Below the pieces are notes generated by a model, which did no database searches, was not told where the DNA came from, and worked only from the letters and a program-made list of their open reading frames with translations. 11,249 nucleotides of DNA. Origin: Pavlovales sp. CCMP2436 (lineage: Eukaryota; Haptophyta; Pavlovophyceae; Pavlovales). Below are positions 6,632 to 11,249 of this stretch, piece by piece. The stretch is taken from NCBI GenBank assembly GCA_026770615.1, contig MU631571.1, positions 191,314-202,562 of the forward strand, given 5' to 3'. Made by a program: the position numbers and the translations under genes. Position 1 is the stretch's first letter. Each line of letters begins with the position of its first letter.

Positions 6632-6643
6632 TGTGCTCGGGGT

Positions 6644-6691
6644 GGATCCCTGGATCTGAGTGTTTTTCAACACTTAAATCCAGTGAGATCC
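6644..6691. repeat. Long imperfect hairpin
   Basis: GGATCCCTGGATCTGAGTGTT pairs with AACACTTAAATCCAGTGAGATCC across a TTTC loop, with about 18 paired bases. It begins 12 bases after the flank of the preceding MITE-like element. It has no small-RNA or tRNA signature. Confidence 0.6.
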
Positions 6692-6733
6692 TCCCGGGGA
6701 CGGACGTTCAACTAGAAACTTACACAGTCGGTA

Positions 6734-7082
6734 CAGGGTGCCGCGGGCAATAAGAAACCGTAACGTTAAGAAACCAAGCCTAATTTGTGTGCCCTTCAAT
6801 AGTAATTTAAGCAAAATGTAATTATTGTTTGTATATAGTTTGACGTGAGCGTTGTGTGTGTGGGGGGGGGAAGGGGGGGGGAACCTGTGGCAATTGCTAC
6901 GAGTTCACCACCAACCTCACCTCTACTACCACCATCCCTGCTGCCAGGACTAACGTCTGACGTCGACCAAGTCAGTGAGTGAACAACACCTGTTGAACCA
7001 TGTTGAGCCGCTATATGTATAGTTTGCTAAGAAACTGAGCCTCAGTGTCCAAAGCGCCATTTTTATTGCCTGCGACACCCTG
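6734..7082. mobile_element. CAGGG-type inverted-repeat element, interrupted by another repeat
   Basis: The left end CAGGGTGCCGCGGGCAATAA (6734-6753) matches the complement of the right end (7063-7082) at 18 of 20 positions. Internal sequence (CCGTAACGTTAAGAAAC, then ...GCTAAGAAACTGAGCCT) is shared with the element at 7711-7893. A 176-bp unrelated repeat at 6842-7017 interrupts it. Without that insert the element would be about the same size as its sister. There are no coding regions. Confidence 0.7.
6842..7017 (+). mobile_element. 176-bp repeat inserted in the CAGGG element, flanked by TATAGTTT
   Basis: TATAGTTT (extendable to TATAGTTTG) occurs at 6834-6841 and 7018-7025. The element begins GACGTGAGCGTTGTGTGTG with a poly-G stretch and ends TTGAGCCGCTATATG. 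The sister element at 7711-7893 reads GTAAGTTGCTAATAAAG across the same place, which is the empty site. An inverted copy lies at 8447-8609. There are no terminal inverted repeats and no open reading frame. Confidence 0.72.
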
Positions 7083-7095
7083 TTGTTATTATTAT

Positions 7096-7163
7096 TAGCG
7101 GCTCAGCAGTATTCAACAGGTCTGGGTCTGAGAGCTTCATGCCAACACGCAGCAGAGAAGGCT
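7096..7163 (-). mobile_element. Truncated inverted copy of the 10289-10460 repeat
   Basis: TAGCGGCTCAGCAGTATTCA and the following GGTCTGGGTCTGAGAGCTTC...AGAGAAGG are the reverse complement of the last 70 or so bases of the repeat at 10289-10460. The other end is missing. Confidence 0.75.
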
Positions 7164-7608
7164 TTGGTAGTTATCCTGATTAGATAGTATTATTAGCGGC
7201 TTAGCATGGTTCTGGAGCACACTGACTTGGCTGATTGGATATACAGTTCCCCATCGGCGTAGCGCATGGGAGCCTGCGTCCGAGATAGCTAAGATCTACC
7301 TGACTTGAACTTGACACATGTACACCGCCAGCCAGAATCCTCCTTTCATTAACATACCGATTGGATGCACCGTCGCGCGTGCGGCCTACGAGGGCGTGCC
7401 ACTGTGCATGTGCGACTGGCGCAGGAAGACACAAAATAGCGCGACGCGCTGCTTGGAATCTTAGTTCGAGCGGGCGGGTGTTTGTCTATCTGTTGCTGTG
7501 CTCAGTTTCGACCCACTTGTTGATCAAAGTTAGACGCGCACCGCCTTGGGGATCGAGGAGCCGGTGACGCGAGCGCAACGAGAACGTATATACCGCGGCG
7601 TATATATG
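7164..7608. other. No gene seen
   Basis: This is mixed sequence with short open frames on both strands (for example 7201-7434 minus), none with a recognisable domain. A variant of the AGCGGCTCAGCA end motif occurs at 7195-7206, hinting at another degraded repeat. Confidence 0.45.
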
Positions 7609-7655
7609 CCAGCACAATATTCAGAACAGTCAGACGCCAGCTTGAATCCCTCTCA
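7609..7655 (-). mobile_element. Truncated copy of the 136-bp SINE-like repeat, opposite orientation
   Basis: CAGCACAATATTCAGAACAG followed by GCCAGCTTGAATCCCT is the reverse complement of the first part of the repeat at 4660-4795. Only the end containing TAGGGATTCAAGC is kept. Confidence 0.75.
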
Positions 7656-7710
7656 GAAATTAATTTTCATTAGCGTACCAGGGCTTGCTGCGCAGGGCCA
7701 ACTAGCCGGC

Positions 7711-7893
7711 GTACAGGGGATCGCGGGCAAAAAAAAAACCAAAAAAAACCGTAACGTTAAGAAACTGAGCCTAATATTTTGTGCTCATTAATTGTAATTT
7801 GAGCAAATGTTAACAATTATGTGCATGTAAGTTGCTAATAAAGTGAGCCTGAGCCTCAAATTTGCCGTTCTTATTGCCCGCGATCCCCTGTAC
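7711..7893. mobile_element. CAGGG-type element with perfect 20-bp inverted ends
   Basis: GTACAGGGGATCGCGGGCAA at 7711-7730 is repeated exactly in inverted form at 7874-7893. The outermost bases could be a TA target duplication with CAGGGG as the true end. The internal poly-A and CCGTAACGTTAAGAAACTG are shared with the element at 6734-7082. It is too short to encode a transposase, so it is a non-autonomous element. Confidence 0.75.
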
Positions 7894-8446
7894 ATTCAGA
7901 TGTATTTGACCTTGGCCTAGCCGCTCGGACATGACTGGGAGAGGGGTGAGGTGAGAGTGAGGGTGTGGGTGTGGTGGTGATATGGGGACGGTAGCAGCGG
8001 CAACCGCAGCAGCCCGAGAGAAGGAGATAACAAGCTGTGGTGGATGTCTAACGTGGGCGGCTAAGACGAGGACGACAGCGGCACATGGATCCAGGCGGCG
8101 GCGGCGGCGACAATGTGGCAGGAGATCGGCGCGTCTGGCAACACAAAGGTTTTTTTTTGGTGCTCAAGCAGCACAGACGCAGCTGAAGACCTGCTTGAAC
8201 GACGGATTCACTTGCAGAAGTGACGTCATTATGAACTGACGACGATGAGAGTACTCGAGCGGAATAATAAACAAAAACAATCGACTAAGTCCGGTTCAAG
8301 TTGGGAGGCGTTAAAAAAACTATTATAAACAAAAATTATGAAGATAACATACACCTGACTTGCTCGTCAGGGCCGACCATGCGTTAGAACCGCCCTAGTT
8401 ATTAGATATATTATTACCGGCTCAGCATTGTTATTCACATAAAATA
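7894..8446. other. No gene seen
   Basis: An 85-codon plus-strand frame at 7982-8239 is Ala/Arg-rich with no recognisable domain and overlaps CGG repeats, so I do not call it. ACCGGCTCAGCA at 8416-8427 is another occurrence of the recurrent repeat-end motif. The rest is AT-rich. Confidence 0.45.
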
Positions 8447-8609
8447 AGCGGCTCAGCATGGCGGTTCAACAGGTGGTGTTCACTCACTGACTTGGTCGAT
8501 GTTAGACATTAGTCCTAACAGCAGGGATGGTGGTAGAGGTGAGGTTGGTGGCGAACTCGTAGCAGATGTCACAGGAACCCCCTCCCCCCACACACACAAC
8601 GCTCACGTC
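8447..8609 (-). mobile_element. Inverted copy of the 176-bp repeat
   Basis: It reads, as the reverse complement, GACGTGAGCGTTGTGTGTG, a G-run, GCTACGAGTTCGCCACC and so on to CATGCTGAGCCGCT. It matches 6842-7017 over almost the whole length with scattered substitutions. No clear target duplication remains. Confidence 0.78.
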
Positions 8610-8653
8610 CATTTAGGTGCGTGTAAGGATATACACTAGCAGAGATACATTTA

Positions 8654-8813
8654 TGGAAATATATTTATGATAGGGATGCAAGCTGGCGTCTGACTGTTCT
8701 GAATGTTGTGCTGGTCTGAGCGCTGCGTAGCCCATTGCCTGCTGCGTGCCTTAATCGGCTGCGCTGGCTTGGGCGCCACCGCGCTTGCCGATGGATCTTT
8801 GTGGAAATATATT
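8654..8813 (+). mobile_element. 136-bp SINE-like repeat with 12-bp target duplication
   Basis: The element is 8666-8801, exactly 136 bp like the copy at 4660-4795. TGGAAATATATT flanks it on both sides (8654-8665 and 8802-8813). A duplication of this length suits target-primed retrotransposition more than a DNA transposon. The family is non-coding here; a short shared frame on the minus strand is likely fortuitous. Confidence 0.8.
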
Positions 8814-8820
8814 ATCCGGC

Positions 8821-8840
8821 CTCCAGGCTGATGCCTGGAG
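8821..8840. repeat. Small perfect hairpin
   Basis: CTCCAGG-CTGATG-CCTGGAG has a 7-bp stem and 6-base loop, 7 bases after the flank of the SINE-like repeat. Confidence 0.5.
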
Positions 8841-8964
8841 TCGCCATTGGTAGGCCTTGGCGGGATGAGTCCGTGCCACACCGCCTGCAGTGGCATGACC
8901 GCTGACTCCCAGTGGGCGCCACATCAGCTCACCAGCCCTGCTGTCAATCTTGGTGATTATCACT

Positions 8965-9014
8965 AGGTGGCGTGGTCAGGCGATCTCCACGGGATCGCCA
9001 CCGCATGTGCACGA
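8965..9014 (+). repeat. Dispersed palindromic repeat, copy 1
   Basis: CAGGCGATCTCCACGGGATC followed by GCCACCGCATGTGCACG matches 9935-9982 with few changes. The core folds as GGCGATCTC-CAC-GGGATCGCC with one mismatch. Confidence 0.7.
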
Positions 9015-9506
9015 TTTCCCACGGACAAGCATCGGCATGGAGCCAGAGACTCGCCTGTTTGAGAACCTATAACTTAACCTACGCCGGGCTACACCAGGCT
9101 TTAATTGTGAACGGTATACATATCAATAATACTTCGTCTGCACTATATAGTAAGCCAGGCTGCGCCAGCTACGCCATTATTATCCAGTTAATATTTCTGA
9201 TACAGAGATTCAAGCTGGCGCAGTTTATATGAATCAAGTGGGGATTCGGCTGGCAATGTTTCACGTTCAAGTCAAGTTGATCTAATATTATAAACGGTAT
9301 GCCTCCATACCCGTCGGCCTCTATCCGAATAATAACGTTTACTGTCGCCAAACTTGACAAATGCCACTGCAGAGAGCCGATAATATTGTCAACAAGGCAG
9401 AAGGAAACAGAAAAAGAAACAGCTTCTAGAAGATGTCTCGTGCCATACTGACGCCTCGGCAGCCGCCGTGAGAGCCGGCCCAGCCGGGCCCTCGATTTCA
9501 GTCACC
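9015..9506. other. No gene seen
   Basis: Mixed sequence with short frames and no recognisable domains, apart from the small repeat remnant at 9206-9220. Confidence 0.45.
9206..9220 (+). mobile_element. Minimal remnant of the 136-bp SINE-like repeat
   Basis: GATTCAAGCTGGCG preceded by AGA matches only the retained end of the family. It is short, so chance similarity is possible. Confidence 0.4.
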
Positions 9507-9667
9507 ATGTCCCACCCTAAGATATATCAGGACCGCCATTTCAGCTGAGCGCAGCAGCGCAAGTGGCTTTCAGGCTCGCTCTTCTCGGTCTTTGCGGCTT
9601 GCAAAGGCTGTCAAATCGCTAAGCTTCGAAAAAGCCTTTTCTCCGAGTAGGCGCCATCACCCGCAGC

Positions 9668-9930
9668 ATGTCTACGAAGCAATGTGCTTAACTTGCTCGA
9701 GATCTGCAACGCAACGATCCGAGGACTCTTAGCCTCACGCTCAACTTCGCGGTCTTTGAGATCGACGAGGCGTATCTGCTGGATAATTATGCCGGTATAT
9801 CTAGAGCTATCCCAAAAGTGCTGGCTTTTATGGGCAATCTCCTTCTACGCGACACCAACACATGTGTCCGCTACGTGCGCAGAGTTTCACCCCCCCCCCT
9901 CAGGGGGTGGGGCCATAGGTCTTGGCAGCT
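9668..9930 (+). pseudogene. Decayed coding fragment, in-frame TAA
   Basis: From ATG 9668 the frame reads MSTKQCA, TAA (9689-9691), then LARDLQRNDPRTLSLTLNF, AVFEIDEAYLLDNYAGISR and AIPKVLAFMGNLLLRDTNT before running into a C-tract and repeat sequence; the frame stays open to 10103-10105. The composition looks like real globular protein and differs from surrounding repeats, but I cannot name the family. Upstream (9507-9660) other frames also look protein-like (for example SGSLFSVFAACKGCQIAKL) with stops, suggesting a broken gene with frameshifts. A genuine exon starting after CTCGAG is an alternative. Confidence 0.4.
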
Positions 9931-9934
9931 CCAC

Positions 9935-9982
9935 TGGGTTGCGCAGTCAGGCGATCCCCACGGGATCGCCACCGCATGCGCA
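9935..9982 (+). repeat. Dispersed palindromic repeat, copy 2
   Basis: It matches 8965-9014. The core is a perfect 9-bp stem, GGCGATCCC-CAC-GGGATCGCC (9950-9970). The C-to-T difference in copy 1 breaks one pair. Confidence 0.7.
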
Positions 9983-10288
9983 CGGAATAAGAAAAGCAAC
10001 AATATATGTACTACAGTAGTTAGTGATAATGAGAATGACATCAGCGGTGGCTGGAGCAGGGGTATAGAGGGGGTTGGTTTCCGGCCATGCACGATTTGTC
10101 GATGACGTGTGATGCCTGGAAATACAAATTTAAGGTTTGCTTTAAAATCTGTATTAAAAGTTGGTCCCAGACGTAGTCCCAGACAACCATTTACAGTGCG
10201 CAAAACGGCAATTTAATTTCAGGGTACATCACACATGTTTTACGCCGAAATCCAACCCCCTCTCTCTCTTCACCCCCTCTATATAATC
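9983..10288. other. No gene seen
   Basis: AT-rich to mixed sequence, ending in a CT-rich run and TATATAATC, the left flank of the next repeat. Confidence 0.45.
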
Positions 10289-10460
10289 GTGGGTGAGCGT
10301 GTGGATGGGTGGATGAGTGCGGGTGCGTATGTGTGTGTGGGAATGGCGAAGGGCGGGGGGCTGTAGTCTCGGCTACGACCCCTGCCCAACGCCTTCTCTG
10401 ATGCGTGTTTGGCATGAAGCTCTCAGACCTAGACCTCTTGAAAACTGCTGAGCCGCTATG
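10289..10460 (+). mobile_element. 172-bp repeat ending TGAGCCGCTATG, near-perfect 9-bp flank repeat
   Basis: It begins GTGGGTGAGCGTGTGG and ends GAAAACTGCTGAGCCGCTATG. The flanks are TATATAATC (10280-10288) and TATATAGTC (10461-10469), 8 of 9 identical. The interior holds TGTAGTCTCGGCTACGACC and a stretch ending GCATGAAGCTCTCAGACC. A direct copy lies at 10934-11105 and a truncated inverted copy at 7096-7163. The ends resemble those of the 176-bp repeat at 6842-7017, although the interiors differ. Confidence 0.72.
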
Positions 10461-10933
10461 TATATAGTCTATATCCCTGAAGGGAGAGAGATGATGCCCT
10501 AAATAATCGAATAATTGTTATATTAATAATAGTGTATAGACAATTCTAACCATTCAATACTGCGGCTGGACACGTTGCGGGCGCCTCTGGCGCGCGCGCC
10601 GCCATCGCTGATGACTAACAAGCAACATGATCAGGCAACTTATAGGATTCCACTCCTTCCCCACCCCTTCCCCGCCTTGGTGTTTACGCCGGAAACTCTC
10701 GAGCAACGGGGTTCTTCCCCGTTTGGCAACACCTGCGGCTACTGCAGCCGATGGTGAAAAAGACCTATACTCGAGGTGTCTCCATGGCCACTTTCAGTCG
10801 TCTTGCGATGGCAAGGAGTGGGCCGGGCGTGTGCATCAGGGACCAGGTTCGGAAACTTGGCGCGCTGAAGCTGCGGGGAGCTGGGAGCCCACCGCTGCGG
10901 GGGGCTGGGAGCCCACCGTACTTCAGTGTGATT
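10461..10933. other. No supported gene; contains a 24-bp tandem duplication
   Basis: A plus-strand frame from 10751 starts MVKKTYTRGVSMATFSRLA, but it soon enters tandem and repeat sequence, and I cannot assign a domain. GCTGCGGGGAGCTGGGAGCC is repeated in tandem at about 10869-10916 with one change. Confidence 0.45.
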
Positions 10934-11105
10934 GTGGGTGGGCGTGTGGGTGGGTGGGTGGGTGCGGGTGCGTATGCGTGTGTGGGAATGGTGAAAGGCG
11001 GGGGGCTGTAGTCTCGGCTACGACCCGTGCATAACGTCTTCTCTGATGCGTGTTTGGCATGAAGTTCTCAGACCTAGACCTCTTCAAAACTACTGAGCCG
11101 CTATA
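10934..11105 (+). mobile_element. Direct copy of the 172-bp repeat
   Basis: It runs from GTGGGTGGGCGTGTGGG to CTACTGAGCCGCTAT, with small substitutions relative to 10289-10460 and extra GTGG units near the start. No target duplication is obvious. Confidence 0.78.
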
Positions 11106-11115
11106 ATAATATATT

Positions 11116-11249
11116 TATGATAGGGATTCAAGCTGGCGTCTGTCTGTTCTGAAGGTTGTGCTGGTCTGAGCGCTGCGTCGCCCATTGCCTGCTGTGTGCC
11201 TTAGTCGGCTGCGCTGGCTTGGGCGCCACCGCGCGTGCCGATGGATCTC
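11116..11249 (+). mobile_element. 136-bp SINE-like repeat, cut by window edge
   Basis: TATGATAGGGATTCAAGCTG to GCCGATGGATCTC matches the full-length copies to within two bases of the end, where the window stops. It starts 10 bases after the end of the preceding 172-bp repeat. Confidence 0.82.

Noticed and set aside
7982..8239. 85-codon Ala/Arg-rich plus-strand frame
   Set aside because: It is driven by CGG repeats, has no domain, and lies in repeat-dense sequence.
8850..8885. GATGAGTCCGTG resembling a hammerhead ribozyme core
   Set aside because: The following conserved GAAAC half and the cleavage-site stem are absent, so it is probably chance.

Overview
The window looks like nuclear DNA of a single-celled eukaryote, most likely a photosynthetic protist (haptophyte- or stramenopile-like). 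Three things suggest this: very GC-rich exons separated by AT-rich GT-AG introns full of ATT/GAT microsatellites, a membrane protein with PPSPPP-type linkers of the kind common in microalgae, and dense short non-autonomous repeats. No bacterial operon structure, tRNA, rRNA or CRISPR array is visible. The taxonomic guess is inference only.

All recognisable coding sequence lies in the first 5.9 kb and on the minus strand. (1) 1-1330 is the 5' part of a type II membrane protein gene with proline-rich linkers; it runs off the left edge through a 95-base poly-G tract, which reads as proline codons on the coding strand. (2) 1900-2697 is a terminal exon for an Ala/Gly-repeat, coiled-coil and CxxC/HxxxxH zinc-finger-like protein, broken by one in-frame TGA. 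(3) 3151-5890 is a three-exon gene that I can reconstruct with consistent splice phases. It encodes two muscleblind-type CCCH zinc fingers, a Gly/Gln/Tyr-rich linker and a complete MazG-like dCTP pyrophosphatase (DCTPP1-type) domain, an unusual fusion.

The most striking feature is inside the second intron of gene 3. That intron falls exactly between the two glutamates of the catalytic EXXE motif. It contains three extra copies of the end of the upstream exon, each with its GT donor, and two extra copies of the start of the downstream exon, each right after an AG. The split catalytic motif is therefore surrounded by arrays of its own halves.

From about 5.9 kb to the right edge I find no intact gene. 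The region is a patchwork of short mobile-element remnants: a 155-bp inverted-repeat element with an apparent 8-bp target duplication; two related ~180-350-bp elements with CAGGG-type terminal inverted repeats, one of which is interrupted by another repeat while the other supplies the empty site; a family ending in TGAGCCGCTAT; and a 136-bp SINE-like family with at least six full or truncated copies. One decayed coding stretch, broken by TAA, lies at about 9668-9930.
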